A stretch of 41,754 nt of DNA from assembly GCA_021822565.1 (NCBI GenBank), contig JAKAQM010000010.1, positions 1 to 41,754 on the forward strand, in the 5' to 3' direction. Positions 27,322 through 35,558 of the stretch are shown piece by piece (the first letter of the stretch is position 1; each line of letters starts with the position of its first letter). This DNA is from Actinomycetes bacterium (GTDB lineage Bacteria; Actinomycetota; Acidimicrobiia; Acidimicrobiales; RAAP-2). The translations under genes were made by a program, and so were the position numbers. The notes beneath the pieces were generated by a model. It was not told where the DNA came from. It saw only the letters and a program-made list of their open reading frames with translations, and ran no database searches.

Positions 27322-29958
27322 TCAGTATGCCGTGGCCTTCCCGAGCTCGTCTGCGAGTCGTCCCTCGGCGCGCATGCGCTCGCCGAAGCGCACGTGCACT
27401 GCGAGCTGCTCGAGCGTCTGGACCACGCTCCGCTGGCCGACGTCGAGCGGATGGTCGGTGAGGAAACGCGTGACGTCGTCGGCGAGCGCGGGGTCCGCGC
27501 AGAGCGTGCGCACCGCCGCGAGCATGGAGTGGTGGGCGACGTCGGGGAAGCGCTCGAGAAGGGCCTGCCAGTCCGCCTTCACGCGCTCCCAGACCGCCGG
27601 GCCGCCAACGCGATTGGCGAGGAGGGTTCGCACGAGGAACGGGCCGTCCTGCCGCCGCACCTCGCTCATCGCGAGGTCGAAGGTGCGGTAGCAGAGGTCG
27701 ACGTCGGCGAAGGACCCGAGCGCGAGGAGGTGGCGCCGCTCGTCCTGCGGGTTGGCGGGGTGCCGGTAGCGCGCCAGCACGGCGTCGTAGTCACCTTCGC
27801 GCGCCTGGTCGGCGACGACGGCGAGGACCGCTGATGCGATGTCCGCGGCGATCGTCTCCCCACCGGCGTGCCAGGCGTCGAAGCGGCGAGCGGCTTCCGC
27901 GCGCACCTCTGGTGTCTTGGCGATGGTCCCGAGCGCCTCGACGAGGAGCGCCCGGAGGGTCGGGACTCGCTCACCTTCGTTCGCTCGGGGGTCCCAGCCG
28001 AGGGCCGCCGCGCGGGGTCCGAGCAGCCTCATGGCAGCCTTTTGCACCGCGGGTCGGCCCGTGTCCCCCGCGACGCGCTCGCACAGGGAGAGCGCGGACG
28101 CGACGACCTGGTAGTTCTCCGGGCCTTCTTCGTCGCCCAGCCTGGTCGCCACCTGCACCAGCTCGCCGAGCGCAGCTTGCCCGGCGAGGACGAGCGCCCA
28201 GGTGTCCGAGACGAGGTCGAAGCGCTCGAGCGCCGTGAGCGATCCCAGCGCCTCGGCGAGCCTCGTCCGCTGCCCTGGCTGGTACCCCACGCGGTAGACG
28301 CCCCAGCCGCCCGCGTTCACGACGACACGTTGTCCTGCGGGCACAGGAAGCGGAGCGGTCTCCTCGGCGAGGAGCACGCGTGAGACCTCCTTCTCGGAGC
28401 CCTCGGAGCTCTCGGAGCCCTCGGGGTTGTCGAGGCTCCGCACGAGAACTGGCACGAGCCAACGCTTCCCGATGGACGATGCGCCGTCCGGCGGCTCGGG
28501 GAGATAGGCGAAGGGCTCCTGCGTCAGGGTGGTGTCGCCCACGCGCACGAGCGGGTGACCGCCTTGGAGGATCCAGCTCTCCGCGATCGCGCGGATGGGC
28601 TCGCCGCTCGCCTCTTCCAGCGCGTCCCAAAGGTCGGCGGTCGCCGCGTTGGCGTAGGCGTGGGCGGCGATGTAGCGACGGACTCCGTCGCGGAAGACGT
28701 CGGCTCCGAGGTACTGCTCGAGCATGCGCAGCACGCTCCCGCCCTTTTCGTAGGTGAGCGTGTCGAACATCCCGTCCGCCTCCGACGGGCTGCGCACCGG
28801 GTACTCGATGGGCCGGGTGGAGTGCAGCCCGTCGACGGACATGGCACTGTCGCGTTCCACTCCGAACGTCGTCCAACGCTCCCACTCGGGATGGAGGTGG
28901 TCCGTCGCGAGCAGCTCCATGAACGTGGCGAACGCCTCGTTCAGCCAGATGCCCTCCCACCAGCCCATCGTGACGAGGTCGCCGAACCACATGTGCGCGA
29001 TCTCGTGGTGGATGACGTCGGCGACGCGCTCGAGCTCGACACGGGACGCCTGACGCGGGTCGACGAGCAACGCGGTCTCGCGGAACGTGACGCAGCCGAG
29101 GTTCTCCATGGCGCCGTAGGCGAAGTCGGGGATCGCGACGAGGTCGAGCTTCTGGCCGGGGTAGGGGATCCCGAAGTACTCGGGGAAGAACCCGAGAGCA
29201 TGCCGGGCGACGTCGAGCGCGAAGGCGGTGAGGTGCTCCTTTCCGGGCACGTGCACCACGCGCACGGGCACGCCACCGACGTCGAGGGGTTCGGTCGCCA
29301 CGAGGGGGCCGACGACGAACGCCACGAGGTAGGAGGACATCTTCATCGTGGGTGCAAAGCGGACGGTCCGCTTGCTCACGCCGTCGACGACCACCGGCTG
29401 CTCGTGGACGACCGGGGAGTTGGAGAACGCGGCCAGGTCCTCGTCGACGACCAACGTCACCTCGAAGGTCGCCTTGCGGTCGGGCTCGTCCCAGCACGGG
29501 AAGGCACGCCGTGCATCGGTGGACTCCATCTGGGTGGTCGCGATGGTGTGGGTGCGGCCCTGCGCGTCGGTGAAGGTCGAGCGGTAGAACCCGCGGAGCT
29601 TGTCGTTGAGCGTGCCCGAGAAGGAGAGCCGGACCGTCGCTTCGCCCTCTTCGAGCGGGACCGGCAGCGAGAGCGCCAGTCGCTCCGAGGCCTCGTCGAG
29701 GGTCGTACGCACCTCGAGCACGTCGCCGGAAGGCCGGACGACCGAGGCGGCGGAGATCTCGAGCTCGGCGGAGTTGAGCACGACGCGGTCGGCCGGCTCG
29801 TGCACCTGCACGTCGATCTCCACGGAGCCCGAGAACCGTGCCTGGTCGAGATCGGGGACGAGCTCGATGCGGTAGCGGGTCGGCTCGACCGTCCTCGGGA
29901 GGCGGTACGGGTCGATGCCCTGGGACGAGCCCTCGAGCGGGCCGGAAGCAGATCGCAT
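27322..29958 (-). CDS. pepN: aminopeptidase N, M1 family
   Basis: The protein has 878 residues, full length for actinobacterial PepN. The domains are an N-terminal beta saddle (20-215), a thermolysin-like catalytic domain with GAMEN (282-286), HHEIAHMWFGD (zinc ligands H318, H322) and E341 in WLNEAFA, and a C-terminal ERAP1-like helical domain (520-860). It removes N-terminal residues from peptides in the cytoplasm. ATG 29958 lies 8 bases after TAGCGT, so the mRNA is probably leaderless; the promoter is shared with the divergent adenosine kinase gene. It stands 31 bases upstream of the GDT1 gene on the same strand. Confidence 0.93.
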   Translation of the reverse strand: MRSASGPLEGSSQGIDPYRLPRTVEPTRYRIELVPDLDQARFSGSVEIDVQVHEPADRVVLNSAELEISAASVVRPSGDVLEVRTTLDEASERLALSLPVPLEEGEATVRLSFSGTLNDKLRGFYRSTFTDAQGRTHTIATTQMESTDARRAFPCWDEPDRKATFEVTLVVDEDLAAFSNSPVVHEQPVVVDGVSKRTVRFAPTMKMSSYLVAFVVGPLVATEPLDVGGVPVRVVHVPGKEHLTAFALDVARHALGFFPEYFGIPYPGQKLDLVAIPDFAYGAMENLGCVTFRETALLVDPRQASRVELERVADVIHHEIAHMWFGDLVTMGWWEGIWLNEAFATFMELLATDHLHPEWERWTTFGVERDSAMSVDGLHSTRPIEYPVRSPSEADGMFDTLTYEKGGSVLRMLEQYLGADVFRDGVRRYIAAHAYANAATADLWDALEEASGEPIRAIAESWILQGGHPLVRVGDTTLTQEPFAYLPEPPDGASSIGKRWLVPVLVRSLDNPEGSESSEGSEKEVSRVLLAEETAPLPVPAGQRVVVNAGGWGVYRVGYQPGQRTRLAEALGSLTALERFDLVSDTWALVLAGQAALGELVQVATRLGDEEGPENYQVVASALSLCERVAGDTGRPAVQKAAMRLLGPRAAALGWDPRANEGERVPTLRALLVEALGTIAKTPEVRAEAARRFDAWHAGGETIAADIASAVLAVVADQAREGDYDAVLARYRHPANPQDERRHLLALGSFADVDLCYRTFDLAMSEVRRQDGPFLVRTLLANRVGGPAVWERVKADWQALLERFPDVAHHSMLAAVRTLCADPALADDVTRFLTDHPLDVGQRSVVQTLEQLAVHVRFGERMRAEGRLADELGKATAY

Positions 29959-29966
29959 GGGGAAGG

Positions 29967-29976
29967 ACGCTACCGT
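29967..29976. promoter_or_regulatory. bidirectional promoter with overlapping -10 boxes
   Basis: TACCGT (29971-29976, plus) and TAGCGT (29972-29967, minus) share the same TA pair. They are 7 and 8 bases from the starts of adenosine kinase (29984) and pepN (29958). The two -10 boxes cannot be melted by two polymerases at once, so the divergent genes probably compete. Confidence 0.5.
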
Positions 29977-29983
29977 GGCCGCC

Positions 29984-31090
29984 GTGCCCGAGCCCACCAA
30001 TGCCCAGGAGAGCGCCGGCCGCGTGATCGGCTGGTCCCCGACGGACGGGATCCCCGGAGACGGGTCGCGAACGCTCGACGTGGTGGGGATGGGCAATGCC
30101 ATCGTCGACGTGCTCGCCGAGGTGCCCGATCGCGTCCTCGCCGAGCTCGGCCTCGTTCGCGGATCGATGGAGCTGGTCGACCTGCACCGGGTGGAGCAGA
30201 TCTACTCGGCGCTCGGGCCCGCCGTCGAGGTCTCGGGGGGTTCGGCCGCGAACACGGTCGCAGGCGTGGCCGCGCTCGGCGGAAGCTCCGGCTTCGTCGG
30301 CAAGGTCGGCGATGACGACCTGGGACACGTGTTCGTCCACGACATGCGGGCGTCCGGTGTGGACCTCCGTGTGGCGATCGCCGATGCGGTCGCCGACGCC
30401 GACGCCGACGCGCGAGACGCAGAGGAGCGGGGCACCGGGCGCTCCCTCGTGCTCGTGACCGGCGACGCCGAGCGGACCATGGCGACGCACCTGGGTGTCG
30501 CGGGCACCCTCGGCCCAAAGGACGTGCCGGTCGACCTGGTCGAGCGGGGCAAGGTGCTCTATCTCGAGGGCTACCTGTGGGACCGCGAGCCCGCGAAGGA
30601 GGCAATGCGCCGAGCGGTCGAGATCGCGCACGACTGCGACCGGTCCGTGGCGCTGTCGCTGTCGGACTCCTTCTGCGTGGAGCGCCATCGCCGCGATCTT
30701 CTCGACCTCGTGGTCGGCGACGTCGACGTGCTCTTCGGCAACGAGCACGAGCTGGTGCGCCTCTTCGACACCGGCACCTTCGACGACGCGCTGTCGGCAG
30801 CTGAGGAGACGGGCGTCCTCGTGGCGGCGACCTGCGGGGCCCGTGGGTCGTTCGTGGTGGACGGCCACGGCGCGCTGGAGGTGCCCGCCGCGCCTGCCCC
30901 GAAGATCGTCGACAAGACGGGGGCCGGGGACATGTACGCATCGGGGTTCCTCTTCGGCCTCACCCGAGGGCTCGAGCCTGCCGACTGCGCGCGACTCGGA
31001 TCGATGTGCGCCTCGGCGGTGCTCGGGCACCTCGGAGCCCGGCCCAAGCACGATCTCGCCGGGCTCGCGCGAGCCGAGGGACTGGCGTAG
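29984..31090 (+). CDS. PfkB-family adenosine kinase
   Basis: The protein has 368 residues. LDVVGMGNAIVDVLAEVPD starts the ribokinase fold, GGSAANTVAGVAALGG binds the sugar, VGKVGDDDLGHVF and KVLYLEGYLWDREPAKEAMR follow, and the catalytic DKTGAGDMYASGFLFGL holds the anion hole and the base Asp. The combination is typical of adenosine kinase-like members rather than fructokinase. It phosphorylates adenosine to AMP. GTG 29984 is preferred to ATG 29957 because TACCGT lies 7 bases upstream; the longer form would start inside pepN. The start of ychF follows its stop without a gap. An adenosine deaminase lies at 40391. Confidence 0.85.
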   Translation: MPEPTNAQESAGRVIGWSPTDGIPGDGSRTLDVVGMGNAIVDVLAEVPDRVLAELGLVRGSMELVDLHRVEQIYSALGPAVEVSGGSAANTVAGVAALGGSSGFVGKVGDDDLGHVFVHDMRASGVDLRVAIADAVADADADARDAEERGTGRSLVLVTGDAERTMATHLGVAGTLGPKDVPVDLVERGKVLYLEGYLWDREPAKEAMRRAVEIAHDCDRSVALSLSDSFCVERHRRDLLDLVVGDVDVLFGNEHELVRLFDTGTFDDALSAAEETGVLVAATCGARGSFVVDGHGALEVPAAPAPKIVDKTGAGDMYASGFLFGLTRGLEPADCARLGSMCASAVLGHLGARPKHDLAGLARAEGLA

Positions 31091-32176
31091 GTGGCGCTCT
31101 CCGTCGGCATCGTCGGACTTCCCAACGTCGGGAAGTCGACGCTGTTCAACGCGCTCACCGACAACCGGGTGCTCGCGGCCAACTACCCGTTCGCCACGAT
31201 CGAGGCGAACGTCGGCGTCGTCGCGGTCCCCGACCCTCGTCTGGAACGACTGGCGGCCCTCTACCACAGCGAACGGATCGTGCCCGCGACGGTGACCTTC
31301 GTCGACATCGCGGGACTGGTGCGCGGCGCGTCCGAGGGCGAGGGTCTCGGGAACCGGTTCCTCGCGGCCATCCGAGAGACCGATGCCGTGTGCCAGGTCG
31401 TCCGCGCGTTCGAGGACGATGACGTGGTGCACGTGGAGGGACGGGTCGACCCGGCGTCGGACATCGAGACGGTGAACACCGAGCTCGTGCTCGCCGATCT
31501 CCAGACCGTCGAGAACCGCCTCACGAAGCTCCGGCGCGAGGTTCGCATGCGTCCTGAGCTCGCAGCCCAGCTCGCGGCCACCGAGCGCGCTCGTGAGGTG
31601 CTCGACACCGGTCGGCTGGTGTCGTCCGCTGCGGCAGCCGGGGAACTGGACCTTGCGGCGGTGCGCGACCTCCATCTCCTCACGGCCAAGCCGTTCATCT
31701 ACGTGTTCAACGTCGCCGAGGCGGAGCTCGGCGACGTCGAGCTGAAGGAGCGCTCACGCGCCCTCGTCGCACCTGCGGAATCGGTCGTCCTGTGCGCAGC
31801 GATCGAGGCAGAGGTGGCGGGGATGGACCGGGCGGACGCGCGAGAGCTCCTCGCTGGGTACGGGCAGGAGGAGGCCGGTCTGGAGACCCTGGTGCACGTG
31901 GCGTTCCGCACCCTGGGTCTGCACACGTTCCTCACCGCGGGTCCGAAGGAGGCGCGCGCCTGGACGATCCCCATCGGGGCGACCGCACCACAGGCCGCGG
32001 GGGTCATCCACACGGACTTCCAGCGGGGGTTCGTGAAGGCGGAGGTCATCAGCTACGAAGACCTGATCGCCGCGGGGTCGGTCCCTGCCGCCCGGGCAGC
32101 GGGCAAGGCGCGCATCGAGGGCAAGGACTATGTCATGGCCGACGGCGACGTGGTCGAATTCCGCTTCAACGTGTAA
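31091..32176 (+). CDS. ychF: YchF/OLA1-type ATPase
   Basis: The protein has 361 residues. The P-loop GLPNVGKST (9-17), the switch region DIAGLVRGASEGEGLGNRFL and FNVAE in place of the usual NKxD (giving ATP preference) identify YchF. The central coiled coil and the C-terminal TGS domain (FLTAGPKEARAWTIPIGATA, IHTDFQRGFVKAEVISYEDL, KDYVMADGDVVEFRFNV) are complete. It binds ribosomes and is redox-sensitive. It begins at the base after the adenosine kinase stop codon. Confidence 0.95.
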   Translation: MALSVGIVGLPNVGKSTLFNALTDNRVLAANYPFATIEANVGVVAVPDPRLERLAALYHSERIVPATVTFVDIAGLVRGASEGEGLGNRFLAAIRETDAVCQVVRAFEDDDVVHVEGRVDPASDIETVNTELVLADLQTVENRLTKLRREVRMRPELAAQLAATERAREVLDTGRLVSSAAAAGELDLAAVRDLHLLTAKPFIYVFNVAEAELGDVELKERSRALVAPAESVVLCAAIEAEVAGMDRADARELLAGYGQEEAGLETLVHVAFRTLGLHTFLTAGPKEARAWTIPIGATAPQAAGVIHTDFQRGFVKAEVISYEDLIAAGSVPAARAAGKARIEGKDYVMADGDVVEFRFNV

Positions 32177-32253
32177 AGGTGTAGCGTCGCCGTGCGAGGT
32201 GGCGTGTTGCGCCCGTGCCCGATCCTCCGATCGAGGCGGCGCTCCGCTCTCGC

Positions 32254-33216
32254 TCAGCCGGCGACCGCGGATCGGCGTCGAGCCGCGCGCTGGCGTGCCA
32301 GAGGGCGGCTCGGCCCCTCTTCGACCTCGCGGGCAACGCGACGCAGGACCCCGCGAAGGACGCGACGCGCCCTGTCCTGGAGCTCTTCGGTGCCCGGTGG
32401 CGCGCCGGAGTCGACCTCCTGATGCCAGGACCCGGACACCGCGAGCTCGCAGCGCTCTGCGTCGACGGGCTCGACGCGGAGCTCGCCTTCGAAGTGGCTC
32501 CGTCCACCGGGCTCCGAGAGGCGCCATGCGAGCAGGTAGGCGGAGGCTGCGGTCGCGCCTGTGGTGAGGGGGTCGATCGAGCAGTCGGCGACGAGCGGCG
32601 AGGGATGTGCGGCGCCGCCCTCGAGCTCGCCCACTTCGTGGACCGCCGCTCCGAGTGCGGCGCTCCAGTTGCGGCGTTCGCCCAGCACCTCGCCGAGCGC
32701 CGGCGCAGCGAGCTCGACGTGGACCAGGTCGGACAGCTCGACGACGCGGGCATGCGAGCGGTGGGCGTCCGGTGGCACCTGGTAGCGGCCCTCGTCGATC
32801 GCTGCATCCCGGGCTGCCACCTCGGCGAGGCTGGTGCCCGACAGGAGCTCGGCGAGCTGGGAGGTTGCCTGGGTCCAGGTCTCGTGCAGGGGGCAGACGT
32901 CCTCCCACCGGCAGGGTCCCTCGCCCAGGGCACAACGCTCGGCCCGCAGCGGTCCCTCGGCAGCCTCGACCACTTCCAAGACGTTGATCTCCTCCGGTGG
33001 ACGCGAGAGCCGGTAGCCCCCCTCGCGGCCCGCCCGGGACACCGCCAGCCCGCCGCGCACCAGGTCCGAGAGGATCTGGGACGCGAACGTCCGCGGCACC
33101 TCGGTGTCGGCGACGATCTCCCGGATCTTGCGTGGCTTCCCACCTTGGTAGGCACGCGCGAGCGCGATGGCCGAGCGCATCACGTAGTCGCCACGCTTGG
33201 AGAGCGTCATGTTCAT
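32254..33216 (-). CDS. Rrf2-family Fe-S regulator fused to a ligand-binding-like domain
   Basis: The protein has 320 residues, twice the usual Rrf2 size. Residues 1-130 are Rrf2: a winged helix (SKRGDYVMRSAIALA, IREIVADTEVPRTFASQILS, GREGGYRLSRPPEEINVLEV) and a cluster loop with C95, C102 and C108 (CALGEGPC, then WEDVC), as in IscR and NsrR. Residues 150-320 form a second domain (VVELSDLVHVELAAPALGEV, YLLAWRLSEPGGRSHFEGEL, ERCELAVSGSW) that resembles SRPBCC/START-like beta-grip folds. It may thus sense a redox signal and a hydrophobic ligand. It is the third gene of a minus-strand unit with the ferredoxin-oxidoreductase-flavodoxin fusion and polyferredoxin. Starts at ATG 33216, where TAACCT lies 12 bases upstream. 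Confidence 0.8.
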   Translation of the reverse strand: MNMTLSKRGDYVMRSAIALARAYQGGKPRKIREIVADTEVPRTFASQILSDLVRGGLAVSRAGREGGYRLSRPPEEINVLEVVEAAEGPLRAERCALGEGPCRWEDVCPLHETWTQATSQLAELLSGTSLAEVAARDAAIDEGRYQVPPDAHRSHARVVELSDLVHVELAAPALGEVLGERRNWSAALGAAVHEVGELEGGAAHPSPLVADCSIDPLTTGATAASAYLLAWRLSEPGGRSHFEGELRVEPVDAERCELAVSGSWHQEVDSGAPPGTEELQDRARRVLRGVLRRVAREVEEGPSRPLARQRAARRRSAVAG

Positions 33217-33320
33217 GGCGGAACCTGGAGGTTAGCGTGCCCTGGCCCGAGCGCGTCGGCATCTGGCCAAGGCGGTGGGCAGCCGGGGCAGCCGGGGCGG
33301 CCTGGGCGGCCTGGGCGCGG

Positions 33321-35528
33321 TCACGACACGCCGACGGCGCCGGCCGTCGCCCCTTCGGTCTCCCTGACACCGGCCAGGGTCCGGCGGGCGAAGGCGACCG
33401 CGGCGACCTTGTTCCCGCCGTGCCGCAGTGCGGAGGAGGCCACGACCCGCGCACCGCGCTGCTCGAAGCTCTTCGCCATCTGGGCGAGCGTGGAGCGCGG
33501 GTTCACCGCGTAGGTGCAGAAGAGCGCGACGGGCATGCCGCCCAGCCGAGGAAGGCGATCCAGCCACGCACGGACCTCGGGAGGGGGCCCGACGTTGGCG
33601 ACGACGAAGCCCTTCACCCATGAGCCCAGTACCAGCACGTCGGCCGCCGCCAGCTCTGCGGGGCCCACCCGGTCGATCGGCAGCATCCGGACGCTCAGTC
33701 CCTTGTCGGCGAGCTCGTCTGCGACCGACCGGGCAGCGTTGGCCGTGTGGCCGCCCTCACTCGCATAGCACACCAGTGCCCGGCGGGAGCGCTCGAGCTC
33801 GCGCTTCCCCGGCCGCCGGGGGCGGGCCGCAAGGAGCGCAGCGGCGGCACGGCGCCCCTGGGACATGGCCTCGACCACCGTCGAGGGCCCCACCAGCGCG
33901 TCGCCGACCACCCACAGGCGGTCGCGCACAGGGAAGGCGGCCGCCTGCAGCCCCACCTCTCGGCCGAGCGCGAGGGTGCCGACGGGGTTGTGGAAGGCGA
34001 ACGCCGACGCCGGGTTGGCGAGCACCCCCGAGGCGGTCCACTGGCGGTCGGGCACCCCGTGAGCCTGTCGGCGAACGGGGGTGCCTGGGAGCTGGGCGGC
34101 GAGCTCGGGATCCGGCCGGTAGCCCATCGCCATGACGACGAGGTCCACGTCGACGGTCTCGGGGGGCTGTCCGTCGAGCACCTTGGGCGGACGGTCGGCC
34201 TGCTCCTGGCGGGTCAGCGTCAGGCGTGCGCTGCGGACCCTCCCTCCCTCGCCCTCGATCCCGCTGACGGTCCTGGCGAACCGGACGACGACCCCCTCCT
34301 CGCGCGCCTCTGCGAGCTCGTCGGGGCGGGCGAGCGAGAACCGTTCGTCCAGCCAGTCGACACAGGTGGCGGAAAGGCCCAGTCGCCGAGCCGTCCGGGC
34401 GACGTCCATCGCCGTGTTGCCGGCGCCCAGCACGAGGACATGGGCCGCCTTCCCTGCTTCGTCGGCGGGGTGGAGACCCATGGCGGTGAGCCACGCAGGC
34501 ACTCCGTCATCGCTCTCGAACGCAGCCTGCGCGGTCTTCAGGAACGTGGTCGCGTCGGTGACGCCGTCGAGATCGGCACCTGGGATCGGGAGGCGGACCG
34601 GAACGCTCGCACCGGTCGCCACCACGACCGCGTCGTTGTCGGCGAGCAGCTGCTCGAGCGCCTCGGCGTCGACCTCTGCCCCGCAATGCAGCGTGACGCC
34701 GGCCTCCTCCAGCTGGCCCCATGGCCGAGAGACGACCGTCTGCGGCAGGGTGAAGTCGGGGATCCCCCATCCAAGGAGCCCTGCGGGCACAGGGTCCCGC
34801 TCGTAGACGGTGACGGCCGCTCCCGCCTCGACGAGCGCCCAGGCGGCGCCGATGCCTCCAGGTCCTGCACCGACGATGGCCACCGACAGGTCGGCGTCGC
34901 GGCCGCGTTGGGGCGGCGGAACCGGGCGCTCCTGGGTCACGAAGCGCTCGAGCTGGCCGATGGCGACCGGCGTGTCCCCGGCGAGTGACCACGTGCACGC
35001 GCCCTCGCACTGTGCGGACTGGTTGCACACGCGAGAGCAGATGTCGGGCAGCACGGAGGTCCGGCGGAGGATCGCGTGCGCCTTGTCCAGGTCCCGCTCG
35101 GCGATGGCCGCGATGAACCCGGGGATGTCGTTGTGCGCCGGGCATCCCCGCACGCACGTGGGGTCGGGGCACGTGAGGCATCGCTGCGCCTCGGCCAGCG
35201 CCTCGTCCCAGCCGCGCAGCCCCTGACGGACCTCGCGCACGTCGGAGAGCAACGGCTCGGGGTGCACCACCTCGGTGGTCACGCGGGTCCCTGCGAGCGC
35301 AGGTCCCGTGACGAGGATCGCGCTGAACGGGCACGTGCGCACGCACTGGCGGCAGCCCACGCATCGTTCGTCGTCGGCGATGGCGACCCAGCGCCCGGGG
35401 TCCATGTCGAGCGCACCGGCAGGGCAGCGGATGACGCACTCCTGGCATCCTGCGCAGCGGTCCACGAGGACGTGCACCTGAGGCCGGTCGGTGACGGCGG
35501 TTTGGTTGTCGGTCATGGCGATGGCCAT
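33321..35528 (-). CDS. ferredoxin - GltD-like oxidoreductase - flavodoxin fusion
   Basis: The protein has 735 residues. Two [4Fe-4S] ferredoxin motifs (C25-C28-C31-C35 and C56-C59-C62-C66) come first. A GltD-like segment follows with its own cluster ligands C117, C120, C125, C129 and C164, C168, C174, C178. The FAD site is VAIVGAGPGGIGAAW (216-230) and the NAD(P) site is VLVLGAGNTAMDVA (364-377). From about 582 to 720 is a flavodoxin-like domain (ALVCYASEGGHTANAA, ADVLVLGSWVKGF, GGMPVALFCTYAVNP). One chain can therefore move electrons from NAD(P)H via FAD to Fe-S and FMN carriers. AGGAGGAG precedes ATG. It follows the membrane polyferredoxin by 30 bases. Confidence 0.88.
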   Translation of the reverse strand: MAIAMTDNQTAVTDRPQVHVLVDRCAGCQECVIRCPAGALDMDPGRWVAIADDERCVGCRQCVRTCPFSAILVTGPALAGTRVTTEVVHPEPLLSDVREVRQGLRGWDEALAEAQRCLTCPDPTCVRGCPAHNDIPGFIAAIAERDLDKAHAILRRTSVLPDICSRVCNQSAQCEGACTWSLAGDTPVAIGQLERFVTQERPVPPPQRGRDADLSVAIVGAGPGGIGAAWALVEAGAAVTVYERDPVPAGLLGWGIPDFTLPQTVVSRPWGQLEEAGVTLHCGAEVDAEALEQLLADNDAVVVATGASVPVRLPIPGADLDGVTDATTFLKTAQAAFESDDGVPAWLTAMGLHPADEAGKAAHVLVLGAGNTAMDVARTARRLGLSATCVDWLDERFSLARPDELAEAREEGVVVRFARTVSGIEGEGGRVRSARLTLTRQEQADRPPKVLDGQPPETVDVDLVVMAMGYRPDPELAAQLPGTPVRRQAHGVPDRQWTASGVLANPASAFAFHNPVGTLALGREVGLQAAAFPVRDRLWVVGDALVGPSTVVEAMSQGRRAAAALLAARPRRPGKRELERSRRALVCYASEGGHTANAARSVADELADKGLSVRMLPIDRVGPAELAAADVLVLGSWVKGFVVANVGPPPEVRAWLDRLPRLGGMPVALFCTYAVNPRSTLAQMAKSFEQRGARVVASSALRHGGNKVAAVAFARRTLAGVRETEGATAGAVGVS

Positions 35529-35558
35529 CGAGCTCCTCCTCTGGTGGTCCGGCGACCG

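Noticed and set aside
27971-31675. A 1234-codon minus-strand open frame
   Set aside because: It is a shadow of pepN (other frame), adenosine kinase and YchF; high GC removes stop codons in unused frames.
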